From NCBI GenBank assembly GCA_902599405.1, contig CACKFO010000003.1:47088-111087 (forward strand): a stretch of DNA of 64,000 nucleotides, read 5' to 3'. Every line of letters begins with the position of its first letter. The stretch's first letter is position 1. Positions 1-8,685 of the stretch are shown piece by piece. The notes beneath the pieces are model-generated. The model had not been told where the DNA came from, did no database searches, and saw only the letters and a list, made by a program, of their open reading frames with translations. The translations under genes were made by a program, and so were the position numbers. The DNA comes from an uncultured Alphaproteobacteria bacterium. Lineage in GTDB: Bacteria > Pseudomonadota > Alphaproteobacteria > HIMB59.

Positions 1-618
1 ATCTACATAAATTTCAAATCCACCCTGTTTGGACCAACCTGATCTAGCAATTAAAAATTTATGATTTTGAAAATCAAATCTTTTGAAGTTGAAAAATTTT
101 AATTTATCTATGTCTTTAAACACTCTAGACATAAGTTCAAACGATTTTGGTCCCTGAACGGCAAGAATGTTAACATTAGGTTCAGTAATCTCAACGTCAA
201 GGTTCATACCAATTGCAATTCCTTTTGCATAAAGAAGCACATCTGTATCTGCTATTGATAGCCACCATGTTTTTTCACCAACTTTCATTATCAGAGGATC
301 ATTAATAATTTTACCTTTGTTATCAACAATTGGAGCGTAATAGCAAAGATAATCTTTTGCCCCAGATAAATCTCTACACGTAATTAATTGTGTAAGTTTA
401 GCTGCATCAGGTCCTTGAATTTGAACTTGTCTCTCGCCAGATACATCCCAAAGTTGAACATTATTTTTTAAGTGCCTACTATCTTCCTCTATACCTTTAA
501 AAGATGCAGGTAAAAGCATGTGATTATAAACTGTGTATGATTGAACACCATATTCCTCTATTCTTTTGGTGTAAGGGGTGGAGCGGAGTCTCGCACTTTT
601 AGCAATTAAGTGGGTCAT
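1..618 (-). CDS. dmdA: DMSP demethylase DmdA, 5' part (cut by window edge)
   Basis: The first 206 codons of a GcvT-fold protein are present; the C-terminus lies beyond the left edge. The family (tetrahydrofolate-dependent) removes a methyl group from dimethylsulfoniopropionate, giving methylmercaptopropionate. The translation carries features I associate with DmdA rather than glycine-cleavage Gcv[14 protein letters not shown] then [10 protein letters not shown] near the N-terminus, [26 protein letters not shown], and [14 protein letters not shown] at the end of the visible part. ATG at 618. It follows a YeiH-type exporter by 52 nt on the same strand and lies downstream of a betaine-type importer, which fits DMSP use. 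A generic aminomethyltransferase is the main alternative. Confidence 0.85.
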   Translation of the reverse strand, partial: MTHLIAKSARLRSTPYTKRIEEYGVQSYTVYNHMLLPASFKGIEEDSRHLKNNVQLWDVSGERQVQIQGPDAAKLTQLITCRDLSGAKDYLCYYAPIVDNKGKIINDPLIMKVGEKTWWLSIADTDVLLYAKGIAIGMNLDVEITEPNVNILAVQGPKSFELMSRVFKDIDKLKFFNFKRFDFQNHKFLIARSGWSKQGGFEIYVD

Positions 619-670
619 AAAATTCAATGTAGTAAATATGTATTCTTGCTACAAAGCAATGATATTATTT

Positions 671-1729
671 CTATAAGACATTTAGCCCTAAAATAAATAT
701 TAAGAAGGTTACTGATACAAGAGATACAAAGCTAAAAGTCATACCAATGAGGATAGCAACATACCCCTGATTAAAGATTTTTCTTAAATCAATAGAGGCT
801 CCAAGGGCTGTAAGAGCTAGGCCAAATAGAATTGAAATTAATTTTTCAAGTAGTATTAAAAATTGTATCCATTTCTCATTATCAAAAAAATATAAGTCCA
901 TAATTGAGCGAAAGGTTGCAAATAAAATAAAACCCACTACAAAAAGTGGAATTGAATTAAATATTTTAACAAAGATTGATTGACTTTTATTTTTATTATT
1001 TTTTGAACTTTTATTAAATACTATTAATATTGGTATCAAGGCTAAAAGAAATAAATTTCTAATTATTTTTGTTATCGTAGCGATTTCTAAAGTCTTTTGA
1101 TTAGAATGTAAATCACTATGAACCATAGCAGCTGCTAAAACTTGACTTGTATCATGAATACTAACGCCTAAAAAAATGCCTTTAGCTAAGTCTGTTAAAA
1201 AAAATAACTCCACAAAAAAAGGATATATTAATACAGCTATACTTCCCCATAAAACCACTATCAGTACAGCCACGGCTACATCTTGATCCTTTGATTTTAA
1301 TATCGTTGAGGAAGCCATAATAGCAGTGACACCACAAATGGATGTACCGATTGCTAATAATTTTGAAACCCCTTTTTTAGTTGGACAAATTTTTTTAATA
1401 AAAAAATATGTCAGAAAAATCGATATTATTGTGATAATTATAACAAATATAGACTCTATACTGACTCTCCATAATTGAGTCAAACTTATCTTAATACCTA
1501 ATAAAACAATTGCTAATTGAAGTATATTTTTCTTAATATATTCACGACCTTCAACAATATTAGAAGATAAGGAGAATATATTAAAAAAAAATATTCCCAA
1601 AATGAGTGATAGAAGACTTAATGGCAATAATGGTAGGTTAAAGACATATTCCAGGGGTTGCTTTAAAAATATTGCTAATAGATAAATAAAAGTTATGAAA
1701 AATACACCAATTAGACTTTTATTTAACAT
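671..1729 (-). CDS. YeiH/UPF0324 family putative sulfur-anion exporter
   Basis: A 352-residue integral membrane protein with about ten hydrophobic segments. The family signature is visible: an EGREYIKKNILQLAIVLLG stretch near residue 60, GTSICGVTAIMASS near residue 130, and SIHDTSQVLAAAM in the middle. The family (COG2855) is annotated as putative sulfate exporters, but transport activity is rarely demonstrated. It sits 60 nt after proW and 52 nt before dmdA on the same strand, so a role in disposing of sulfur anions from DMSP or cysteine metabolism is a reasonable inference. The substrate itself cannot be read from the sequence. Confidence 0.85.
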   Translation of the reverse strand: MLNKSLIGVFFITFIYLLAIFLKQPLEYVFNLPLLPLSLLSLILGIFFFNIFSLSSNIVEGREYIKKNILQLAIVLLGIKISLTQLWRVSIESIFVIIITIISIFLTYFFIKKICPTKKGVSKLLAIGTSICGVTAIMASSTILKSKDQDVAVAVLIVVLWGSIAVLIYPFFVELFFLTDLAKGIFLGVSIHDTSQVLAAAMVHSDLHSNQKTLEIATITKIIRNLFLLALIPILIVFNKSSKNNKNKSQSIFVKIFNSIPLFVVGFILFATFRSIMDLYFFDNEKWIQFLILLEKLISILFGLALTALGASIDLRKIFNQGYVAILIGMTFSFVSLVSVTFLIFILGLNVL

Positions 1730-1789
1730 ATTGATTAATTAATAAAAATGTAAGTTAAAGTTTTTATAGGTAATAACTTAATTTCTAAT

Positions 1790-2680
1790 TTATTCTCTTG
1801 AACCACTTCTATGTTGCTGAATACGATGACCAAATGATTGGGAAACTCTGTCAAAAATAATAGCCAATGCAACAATTGCTAAACCATTAAATAAACCCAT
1901 AGCAAAGTATTGATTAGTAATTGCTTTTAAAACGGGTTGACCAAGTCCCTTAACTCCAATCATTGAGGCAATCACAACCATTGCTAAAGCCATCATGATT
2001 GTTTGATTAATTCCTGCAAATATTGTTGGAAGTGCTAAAGGTAATTGTACTTGAAACAATTTTTGTCTTGGATTAGCACCAAAAGCATCAGCAGCTTCCA
2101 AAACTTCTTTATCAACTTCTCTTATACCTAAGTTTGTAAGTCTAATAATAGGTGGGATCGCATATATTACCACAGCTAGAAGCCCGGGAATTTTTCCTAT
2201 ACCCAATAACATAACTACGGGTATTAAATATACGAAGCTTGGCATTGTTTGCATGACGTCTAGAATTGGTGTGCAAATTCTTTGAGCACGTTCTGATTTT
2301 GCCATAAGCACACCAACAGGTATTCCAATTCCAATAGAAAGCATGGTGCAAACTCCAATAATACTCACTGTAGACATGGTGTCTTCCCACATCCCAAATA
2401 TTCCTATAAGCAAAAAGGCAAATAATGAGCCAATGGTTACAGATATTTTTCTACTACCAAAATAAATTACAGCCAAAAAACATATTAATACAATTGGCCA
2501 AGGCGAATTTTGTAATAATTTTTCAAACCAAACTAGGAAATATAAGACAGGATCAAATACTGCTTCTATTGTATCACCATATTCTCTTGAAAAAGCTCGA
2601 TAAGATGCATCAAAACCTTTTTTGATAAATCTAAGTGTTTCTCTACTAAGTTCTGGAAACTCTGATAGGAAATCTTCCAT
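1790..2680 (-). CDS. proW: Glycine betaine/proline-betaine ABC permease ProW
   Basis: Inner-membrane permease of an osmoprotectant importer, 296 residues. After a hydrophilic amphipathic N-terminus of about 60 residues come several membrane segments. The ATPase-contact loop with the EAADAFGA motif lies at about 195-202, as in ProW/OpuAB. It is the last component gene of the operon proV-proX-proW, and a stable hairpin separates it from proX. The family imports glycine betaine, proline betaine and often DMSP. The nearby dmdA suggests DMSP or betaine as substrate, which is inference. Confidence 0.93.
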   Translation of the reverse strand: MEDFLSEFPELSRETLRFIKKGFDASYRAFSREYGDTIEAVFDPVLYFLVWFEKLLQNSPWPIVLICFLAVIYFGSRKISVTIGSLFAFLLIGIFGMWEDTMSTVSIIGVCTMLSIGIGIPVGVLMAKSERAQRICTPILDVMQTMPSFVYLIPVVMLLGIGKIPGLLAVVIYAIPPIIRLTNLGIREVDKEVLEAADAFGANPRQKLFQVQLPLALPTIFAGINQTIMMALAMVVIASMIGVKGLGQPVLKAITNQYFAMGLFNGLAIVALAIIFDRVSQSFGHRIQQHRSGSRE

Positions 2681-2693
2681 TTAATTGATAATT

Positions 2694-2718
2694 AGAGGCG
2701 GGCTTTAAGCCCACCTCT
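2694..2718 (-). promoter_or_regulatory. Intercistronic hairpin between proX and proW
   Basis: Two 12-nt arms (AGAGGCGGGCTT and AAGCCCACCTCT on the plus strand) face each other around one central base, with one mismatch that becomes a G-U pair in the minus-strand transcript. No T-tract follows. It lies directly after the binding-protein gene and before the permease gene, the position where such hairpins protect the upstream message and raise the ratio of binding protein to permease. A similar hairpin follows aapJ. Confidence 0.65.
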
Positions 2719-2735
2719 ATTAATAAAATTGATAA

Positions 2736-3728
2736 TTAGTCTATTGCAGCCTCAACAGCAAGCATTGTTTCAAAGTTTACCCAGTTTTTCCACTCTGAGT
2801 AATTTTGTAAGAAATAAATTGCTGTGTCTTCACCTGTTGCCTGGTTGTCGTCCTTCCAAGCTAAAAGTGCATTAACAGTTGAGTTAGGAAGGGCTCTTTT
2901 TGAAATGTAGTCCATTCCTGGTCCAGTAGAGTTCATGAAATTATCAGTTACAACAGTAAAGACTGATGATACAACCCATGAATTTTTCTGTGGATCCGCG
3001 CAACCTTCTTGAGAGGTACAAGTACTCCACTCGTCAAAGTCATGAGGTACTCCAAAGTCTAATTTTTTCATTGGATATTTACCTAGAATAGCTGTTGGTG
3101 CCCAGTAATAACCTAGCCAACCTTCACCTTTTTCGTAAGCTTCAGCAATTGAACCAGCTAATGCTCCACCAGAGCCTGGATCTACAAGATTAAATCCTTT
3201 TGACTCAGCATCATATGCTTGGAATAGGTTTCCTGTACTGATTTGACAGTTCCAACCAGATGGACAAGTATAAAGTGCTGCCCCATCACCCTCTGGATGA
3301 GGAAATAATTCTGGTCTTGCAAGAGCATCTTCAACAGTTACGATGTCTGGGTTTGCATCAGCTAAGTACTGAGGTATCCACCATCCTTCTTCACCAGTAT
3401 CAGACAAAACTTCAGCGGCGTAGTGAAGTCTCCCTTCATCAACAGCAGCATCTAAAGCAATACGAACAGAGTTAATCCATAATTCTGGAGCCACATCTGG
3501 CTCACCTTTTTCCATCATTGATGTAGCTGTTGGCATAGTATCACCTGGAACTAGTTCAACATCACATCCATATCCTTCTTCAAGGATAAGTTTATCAACG
3601 TGGGCAAACATTTCGGCGGATGCCCAGTTCATTTCAGCGATTGTGATTGTGCCACAATCAGCCTTTGCAACTGAGTTAATTCCAAACAATAGAACTGAGC
3701 TCAGAAGTATTTTTTTAATAGAGTTCAT
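2736..3728 (-). CDS. proX: Glycine betaine-type periplasmic binding protein ProX
   Basis: Substrate-binding protein of the ABC importer, 330 residues from the chosen start. A Sec signal peptide spans residues 1-23 (MNSIKKILLSSVLLFG, ending AKA), followed by the mature start DCGTITIAEMNWASAEM typical of ProX-like proteins. Tryptophans such as in GWLGYYW and WNCQ may form the aromatic box for a quaternary ammonium or sulfonium ligand. The ATG at 3728 is preceded by a clear GGGAGG ribosome site; an in-frame Met 30 codons upstream would put a non-signal extension in front and is rejected. Codon use is richer in G+C than its surroundings, as expected for an abundant periplasmic protein. Confidence 0.93.
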   Translation of the reverse strand: MNSIKKILLSSVLLFGINSVAKADCGTITIAEMNWASAEMFAHVDKLILEEGYGCDVELVPGDTMPTATSMMEKGEPDVAPELWINSVRIALDAAVDEGRLHYAAEVLSDTGEEGWWIPQYLADANPDIVTVEDALARPELFPHPEGDGAALYTCPSGWNCQISTGNLFQAYDAESKGFNLVDPGSGGALAGSIAEAYEKGEGWLGYYWAPTAILGKYPMKKLDFGVPHDFDEWSTCTSQEGCADPQKNSWVVSSVFTVVTDNFMNSTGPGMDYISKRALPNSTVNALLAWKDDNQATGEDTAIYFLQNYSEWKNWVNFETMLAVEAAID

Positions 3729-3842
3729 TACATCCTCCCTGATATTAAAAATTAAGATAACATTCCTGTATTGCATTAATAGTGAAAAAAACGTGAAAAT
3801 GGATGCTATTTGACGCAAAAAAGGAGAAAATTGTTAATTTAT

Positions 3843-4865
3843 TTATCTTTTTAGTATTTCAGAGAGTCTTTTCGTAGACAAATAGCCTATTTCGTCATTA
3901 TTCTTATTTTTAACAATCAGGCAACTTGGCTTATCAGAAATAACTTTATCAATAAATCTATCGATAAAATCATCTTGGTCTACAACCATAGCGTTATCTC
4001 TGTCTTGTCCATTTAATTCTGACATAATGTGTTTTGCTTTGATAACCCTAGCTCTATTAACATCCTCAACAAAATCTTTTACATATTGTGTTTTTGGACT
4101 TAATAAAATATCTGCAGGGATACCCTCTTGATCCATTATGCCATCTTTTAATATTGCAATACGATCTCCGATTTTTAAAGCTTCATCAAGGTCATGAGTA
4201 ATAAATACAACTGTTTTATGAAGTTCGTCTTGTAGCTCCAACAAAATATCTTGCATATCTTTTCTAATAAGAGGGTCAAGAGCGCTAAAAGCTTCATCCA
4301 TAAGCAAGATCTCCCCATCGTTAGTAAGAGCTCTTGCGAGTCCAACACGTTGCTGCATGCCACCAGATAAATGTTGAGGATATTTTTCTTCATATCCAGA
4401 TAATCCAACACGATCAATCCATCTTCGTGCTCTGGTATTTGCCTCTTTTTCATCAACCTTTTGAATATGAAGACCAAACATTGTATTTTCTAAAACGGTC
4501 TTATGAGGCAACAAAGCAAAACGTTGGAATACCATAGCAGTTTTTTTTCTTCTGAAATCCCTTAAACTTTCATCACTCATTTTTAAAACATCTTCACCAT
4601 CAACAATTACACTGCCGTCTGTAGGTTCTATTAATCTGTTTATATGTCTTATTAACGTAGACTTACCTGAACCAGAAAGGCCCATAACAACTTGAATTGA
4701 TTTTTCTTTAATATCCAAATTAATATCTTTTAGACCTAGAACATGATTATGTTTTTCTAAAAGTTCATCTTTATTGACGCCATCTTTCACTTGCTCTAAA
4801 GCAGACTTTGGGTTTTTACCAAAAATTTTATATAAGTTTTTAATTTGAATTTTTATTTCAGACAT
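3843..4865 (-). CDS. proV: Glycine betaine/proline-betaine ABC ATPase ProV
   Basis: ATP-binding subunit, 340 residues. Walker A GLSGSGKST is at 62-70, the ABC signature LSGGMQQR at 166-173 and Walker B ILLMDEAFSALDP at 186-198. The N-terminal extension before the nucleotide-binding fold (about 40 residues) and the C-terminal CBS-like region (about 270-340) are the usual layout of ProV/OpuAA, where the CBS part senses ionic strength. It starts the proV-proX-proW order. The leader upstream (4866-4983) contains a GC-rich patch in an otherwise AT-rich gap. Confidence 0.95.
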   Translation of the reverse strand: MSEIKIQIKNLYKIFGKNPKSALEQVKDGVNKDELLEKHNHVLGLKDINLDIKEKSIQVVMGLSGSGKSTLIRHINRLIEPTDGSVIVDGEDVLKMSDESLRDFRRKKTAMVFQRFALLPHKTVLENTMFGLHIQKVDEKEANTRARRWIDRVGLSGYEEKYPQHLSGGMQQRVGLARALTNDGEILLMDEAFSALDPLIRKDMQDILLELQDELHKTVVFITHDLDEALKIGDRIAILKDGIMDQEGIPADILLSPKTQYVKDFVEDVNRARVIKAKHIMSELNGQDRDNAMVVDQDDFIDRFIDKVISDKPSCLIVKNKNNDEIGYLSTKRLSEILKR

Positions 4866-4983
4866 ATTTTTAAGAAGATTTTTAAAAAATTTTATTATTT
4901 ATATAAATACTCAGCCCTCCAGGAATTAATTATTTAAACATTTGAAACATAATCATGCAAATTAATTTTGAATATACAGATAG

Positions 4984-5568
4984 TTACTTTTTTGTAACTG
5001 CATATGGTGCAAAAGTATTATCTGTTTTTTTGGATTTAGATTGAATATTTTTGGCAGGTATGCCAACCATTATTCCCCCTTTTGGGACATCTTTAGTTAC
5101 AACAGCATTTGATCCAATTCGAGCACAACTTTTTATAATTATTGGTCCTAATATCTGTGCCCCAGAGCCAACAATTACATCGTCTTCTAGAGTAGGATGG
5201 CGCTTCACACCAACTTGTTCTGATGATTTAACAGCAGGCATAATACCTCCCAATGTGACACCATGATAGATAGTTACATTATCTCCAATCTCGGCGGTTT
5301 CTCCGATAACAACCCCCATTCCATGATCAATAAAAAAATTTTTTCCTATTTTAGCATTAGGGTGAATTTCAATACCAGTGAAAAATCTAGATAATTGAGA
5401 GATCATCCTTCCTAATAATTTCAAATTTAGTGACCAGACAAAATTTGCGATTCGATGAAAGAAAACTGCCTTGACACCAGGGTAGGTTAATACCACTAGT
5501 AACAATGAAGTTGCAGCAGGATCTCTTGCCTTTACTGATTCAAAATATTTCATTAAATTTTCTAACAC
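4984..5568 (-). CDS. cysE: Serine O-acetyltransferase CysE
   Basis: Makes O-acetylserine for cysteine synthesis. The 194-residue protein has the family's short N-terminal helix domain ([27 protein letters not shown]) and a left-handed beta-helix of hexapeptide repeats from about residue 66, with the active-site run [15 protein letters not shown] and HGVTLGG. It is the short form, lacking the long N-terminal domain of enteric CysE. It lies 118 nt upstream of proV on the same strand, so it could share regulation with the sulfur-related genes downstream, though the gap permits a separate promoter for proV. Confidence 0.93.
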   Translation of the reverse strand: MLENLMKYFESVKARDPAATSLLLVVLTYPGVKAVFFHRIANFVWSLNLKLLGRMISQLSRFFTGIEIHPNAKIGKNFFIDHGMGVVIGETAEIGDNVTIYHGVTLGGIMPAVKSSEQVGVKRHPTLEDDVIVGSGAQILGPIIIKSCARIGSNAVVTKDVPKGGIMVGIPAKNIQSKSKKTDNTFAPYAVTKK

Positions 5569-5658
5569 TTATATACAGATAAGACTTATCCTCTTAAGAT
5601 CAAGCATTTATTGAATAATTATGTAAATGATTGAAATTAATTGTTAAATTAGAGCTGA

Positions 5659-6084
5659 ATGTTTACTATTGAAAAACCTAAAGAAATCCATTTAAACAGT
5701 TGGAAAGAAATAATTAATGAAAGTGCATCATCAAATTCTTTTCAATTTAAAGAAGTAAACTTCAGTTTATTTTGGAAATGCATATTCCAAGATGATTATT
5801 TTGCATTTGCCGCAAAAAATGATGATAAATTTATGGGAATTGTTGTAGCTAAAATTAACGAAACTTATTATGAGAAGAATATTGTATTAGACGTTTTATA
5901 TGTTTTGCAAGACTTCAGAAAAATTGGTGTCGCGAGAGCATTAATGAACAAAATTGAAGAAATAGCAAAAGAAAGTAAACTTGATCTTATAATCAAAGGT
6001 GTAGAAAAAAGTAACTTACTAGCCCAGAAACTTTTTAAAAATTATGTTGTTGTTAACAGAACAAGATATTTAAAAAAAGCATAA
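5659..6084 (+). CDS. GNAT family N-acetyltransferase
   Basis: A 141-residue protein with the GNAT core. The acetyl-CoA pyrophosphate-binding motif is visible as VLQDFRKIGVARALMNKIEEIAKE around residues 86-110 (Q/RxxGxA type), followed by the usual beta-strand and the VEKSNLLAQKLFKNY segment seen before the C-terminus of the fold. The substrate cannot be told; such proteins acetylate amines on small molecules, peptides or ribosomal proteins. It is transcribed alone on the plus strand, diverging from cysE. Confidence 0.8.
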   Translation: MFTIEKPKEIHLNSWKEIINESASSNSFQFKEVNFSLFWKCIFQDDYFAFAAKNDDKFMGIVVAKINETYYEKNIVLDVLYVLQDFRKIGVARALMNKIEEIAKESKLDLIIKGVEKSNLLAQKLFKNYVVVNRTRYLKKA

Positions 6085-6119
6085 TTGATTTTAACAAATA
6101 ATTATTATATTAGAATATC

Positions 6120-6260
6120 ATGGTAGATCCGAATAAAAATGGCGAAAACTACGATAAGAACAATAGATGGGTGTGGATTATAATTGTTTTAATTACTTTA
6201 AGTTCTATCTATGTGATGTCTAAAATATTTATTCAGACACCTTGGCAGTACCTGTCGTAG
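6120..6260 (+). CDS. Possible 46-residue single-pass membrane protein
   Basis: A short ORF begins with ATG at 6120 and encodes a charged, Asn/Lys-rich N-terminus of 16 residues, then a strongly hydrophobic segment (WVWIIIVLITLSSIYVMSK) and a short tail. It follows the GNAT gene by 35 nt and its last 32 nt overlap, tail to tail, the end of the SbmA-like gene on the other strand. No clear ribosome site is seen. I do not recognise a family; the single membrane segment and position make it plausible but unproven. Confidence 0.35.
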   Translation: MVDPNKNGENYDKNNRWVWIIIVLITLSSIYVMSKIFIQTPWQYLS

Positions 6261-7224
6261 CCTTAAGTTTTCTCTCAAATTCTCTTAACCTTTTGTAGAC
6301 ACTTGCAAGTTCAATAATTGTTGGCCATGATTTTAACAAGTACTGCATTGATCCTTCAACCCTGCCAAAAGCACGAATAATTTGCTGCATAACACCAAGG
6401 GTGATTATACCTGCAACGATTGCAGGTGCTAAAAATACATAAGCACTTAAAACATTAGCCTGCAAATAAGCAATTCTTCCAATATTAAAGTACAAGTATC
6501 GAATATATGAGAGAAAATGAATTTTTCTTACATCGTCAAATAACTCTTCTATTGTTTTTGGGCGAATAGTTTCATCATCTTCTGCAATAACTAAAACTTT
6601 TCTGTAAGCTGCCTCTTGTTTTTGTAAATCATATTCTACACCGACAAGTCTGAGAATTATTCCAAGAAGTATTAAAAAAATTGTTCCACCAACTGACCAA
6701 ATTAATGCACCAACAACCAAACCGTACTCCCAATCTCCAAAAAAGAATATCGGAATACCAGCGCTAAGTCCTAGAAGGATTGGCAGGAATTGTACAATTA
6801 TCATCACTGACTCAATTAAGCTTGTGCCAAGACCTTCCATAATTCTACCAAACTTAATGGTGTCCTCTTGAACTCTTTGAGCAGCACCTTCGATTGTACG
6901 AGCATAGTTATAGACACTGTGATACCACTCGACCATAGCGGTTCTCCATCTAAATAAGAAATGTGCAGTGAAAAAACTCACCAAAACAGCAATAGCTACA
7001 TATATACCTGCAAGTGTTATAAAAGATAGTAAGCCCGCCCAATATTCTTCAATTGTAATTGAATTTGGCTCAGCAAGAGCTTTTTGAATCATATCATAGA
7101 AAGTACCAAACCACTCATTAATCCTGACATCAATTTCTACTTGCACCCAAAGACTACCTAATATGGCAGCTGACCCTGCCCATGCCCATAGAAACCATTT
7201 TCTTGAATTAAAAAATCTAAACAT
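6229..7224 (-). CDS. SbmA/BacA-like peptide transporter
   Basis: A 331-residue membrane protein resembling SbmA/BacA: several membrane helices, a conserved stretch FLFRWRTAMVEWYHSVYNYARTIEGA near residue 90 that matches the family's RWR...M region, and a cytoplasmic loop with an RVQEDTIKF motif as in the SbmA/ABC-D fold. No ATP-binding domain is present, as expected for this proton-driven family. SbmA/BacA proteins import peptide antibiotics and related compounds, and in some bacteria affect very-long-chain fatty acids or B12 uptake. It is shorter than E. coli SbmA (406 residues). It has no clear operon partner. Confidence 0.85.
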   Translation of the reverse strand: MFRFFNSRKWFLWAWAGSAAILGSLWVQVEIDVRINEWFGTFYDMIQKALAEPNSITIEEYWAGLLSFITLAGIYVAIAVLVSFFTAHFLFRWRTAMVEWYHSVYNYARTIEGAAQRVQEDTIKFGRIMEGLGTSLIESVMIIVQFLPILLGLSAGIPIFFFGDWEYGLVVGALIWSVGGTIFLILLGIILRLVGVEYDLQKQEAAYRKVLVIAEDDETIRPKTIEELFDDVRKIHFLSYIRYLYFNIGRIAYLQANVLSAYVFLAPAIVAGIITLGVMQQIIRAFGRVEGSMQYLLKSWPTIIELASVYKRLREFERKLKATTGTAKVSE

Positions 7225-7328
7225 TTTATTTTTGCAACAATAATTGAAAAATTAGAGTTTTTGAAGACCTAAAAGTGCTTCAATACGCTTAATTTATTTA
7301 AATAGTCTTATGCATATATAATATACTT

Positions 7329-7805
7329 ATGCCAAATATCAGGGATATTAAAAAGATTAAGCTTAATGATGAATATATATCTTTTGGCCCGGAGTCTATT
7401 GTAAGTGAAATTGCAGATAGTATGGATATAAAAAATATAGGGGCTGTTCCTATACTAAATGAACAAAAAATATTACTTGGTGTTGTTTCAGAAAGAGACA
7501 TAGTCAGAAAATGTGTCAAAGATGGTAGAGATCCAGATTTGGTCACAGCATCAGATATTATGACATCAGAAATTATAACTGTAGACTTAAAAACTTCCTC
7601 AGAAATTGCTATTAAAATTATGGGTGAAAATAACATAAGGCACCTGCCAGTTGTTGACGACCAAAATAAATTAATAAATTTTATTTCTCATAGAGATCTC
7701 ATAAGCTCTGTCAGAGATAGCACAAAACTAAATATAATTTTAATTACATTTATATGTATGATTATTCCAATAGTATTTCTTGTTAAGTCATTTGGCTGGA
7801 TATGA
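7329..7805 (+). CDS. Paired CBS-domain protein with C-terminal membrane segment
   Basis: A 158-residue protein with two CBS motifs (about 15-68 and 78-130), including GVVSERDIVRKC and the FISHRDLISSV end of the second repeat. CBS pairs bind adenosyl nucleotides and act as regulatory modules. A hydrophobic segment (IILITFICMIIPIVFLV, about 136-152) suggests membrane anchoring, which is less usual for stand-alone CBS proteins. Its stop overlaps the rmlA start by 4 nt (ATGA), so the two are translationally coupled. Its target is unknown. Confidence 0.85.
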   Translation: MPNIRDIKKIKLNDEYISFGPESIVSEIADSMDIKNIGAVPILNEQKILLGVVSERDIVRKCVKDGRDPDLVTASDIMTSEIITVDLKTSSEIAIKIMGENNIRHLPVVDDQNKLINFISHRDLISSVRDSTKLNIILITFICMIIPIVFLVKSFGWI

Positions 7806-8683
7806 AAACTAAAGGTATTATTCTTGCTGCTGGTAAGGGTACAAGATTAATGCCTGCAACAATCCCTGCCTCGAAACCCCTATTACCTCTTTATGATAAA
7901 CCTATGATTTATTACCCACTCGAGACTTTAGTAAGATTAGGTATAAAAGACATTTTATTCATTGTTCAGGAAAACGACCTTGCAGTATTCAAAAAAACAT
8001 TTGGAACAGGATCAGAGGTAGGTCTAAATTTTTCTTATGAAATACAAAAAATTCAAAGGGGGATAGCAGATGCTTACTTTATTGCTGAAAAATATATAGA
8101 TGGCAGTCCATCAGTTTTAGCGTTAAGTGATAATGTTTTTTTTGGAAAAAATTATTTTAATTATGCAAATTCTGCCCTTCTAAAGATGCAAGAGAATGGC
8201 GGAAGTGTATTTGGTTTGCCAGTTCCAGATCCAGAAAAATTTGGTGTTATAGAATTAGATAACAATAAAAATATTGTTGGCATTGAAGAAAAACCACTAA
8301 AGCCTAAAAGTAATTTGATCATTCCAGGTTTATATTTTTTTGATTCTGAGGCTTCAAAATTTGCAAAAACACTTAAACCATCAAACAGAGGCGAATTAGA
8401 AATAACTGATTTAATTAAAATATATTTATTTGAAAAAAAACTTGCTTTAGAAATTTTAGATGACTCAATTGTTTGGCATGATACTGGAAATGCAAACGCC
8501 CTACTAGAGGCAGCACAAAAAGTAAAATTATATGAGCAAAATAACGATATAAAAATTGGCTCTTATGAAATAGCTTCTTACGAACAAGGTTTTATAAACA
8601 AAAGCAATCTTAATGATATTGCAGAAAAATTAATTAAGTCTGATTACGGGCAATATATCAAAGAATATCTAACTCGAAATTAA
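7802..8683 (+). CDS. rmlA: Glucose-1-phosphate thymidylyltransferase RmlA (or close sugar nucleotidyltransferase)
   Basis: Converts dTTP and glucose-1-phosphate to dTDP-glucose for deoxysugar synthesis. The 293-residue protein has the N-terminal nucleotide-binding motif GIILAAGKGTRLMPAT, then SKPLLPLYDKPMIYYPLETL, LALSDNVFFG and VIELDNNKNIVGIEEKP, with PGLYFFDSEA further on. The arrangement fits RmlA better than GalU, which has a different central region. The rest of the dTDP-rhamnose pathway (rmlB, C, D) is not nearby. It is coupled to the CBS-domain gene upstream. Confidence 0.87.
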   Translation: MKTKGIILAAGKGTRLMPATIPASKPLLPLYDKPMIYYPLETLVRLGIKDILFIVQENDLAVFKKTFGTGSEVGLNFSYEIQKIQRGIADAYFIAEKYIDGSPSVLALSDNVFFGKNYFNYANSALLKMQENGGSVFGLPVPDPEKFGVIELDNNKNIVGIEEKPLKPKSNLIIPGLYFFDSEASKFAKTLKPSNRGELEITDLIKIYLFEKKLALEILDDSIVWHDTGNANALLEAAQKVKLYEQNNDIKIGSYEIASYEQGFINKSNLNDIAEKLIKSDYGQYIKEYLTRN

Positions 8684-8685
8684 TC

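Noticed and set aside
3729..3818. Longer start for ProX (30 extra codons)
   Set aside because: The inner ATG has a GGGAGG ribosome site and begins a classic signal peptide.
4866..4983. Possible glycine or other riboswitch before proV
   Set aside because: The gap has one GC-rich patch (4907-4922) but lacks the conserved core of any riboswitch class I can recall; kept only as a weak relative of the 10.2/40.7-kb blocks.
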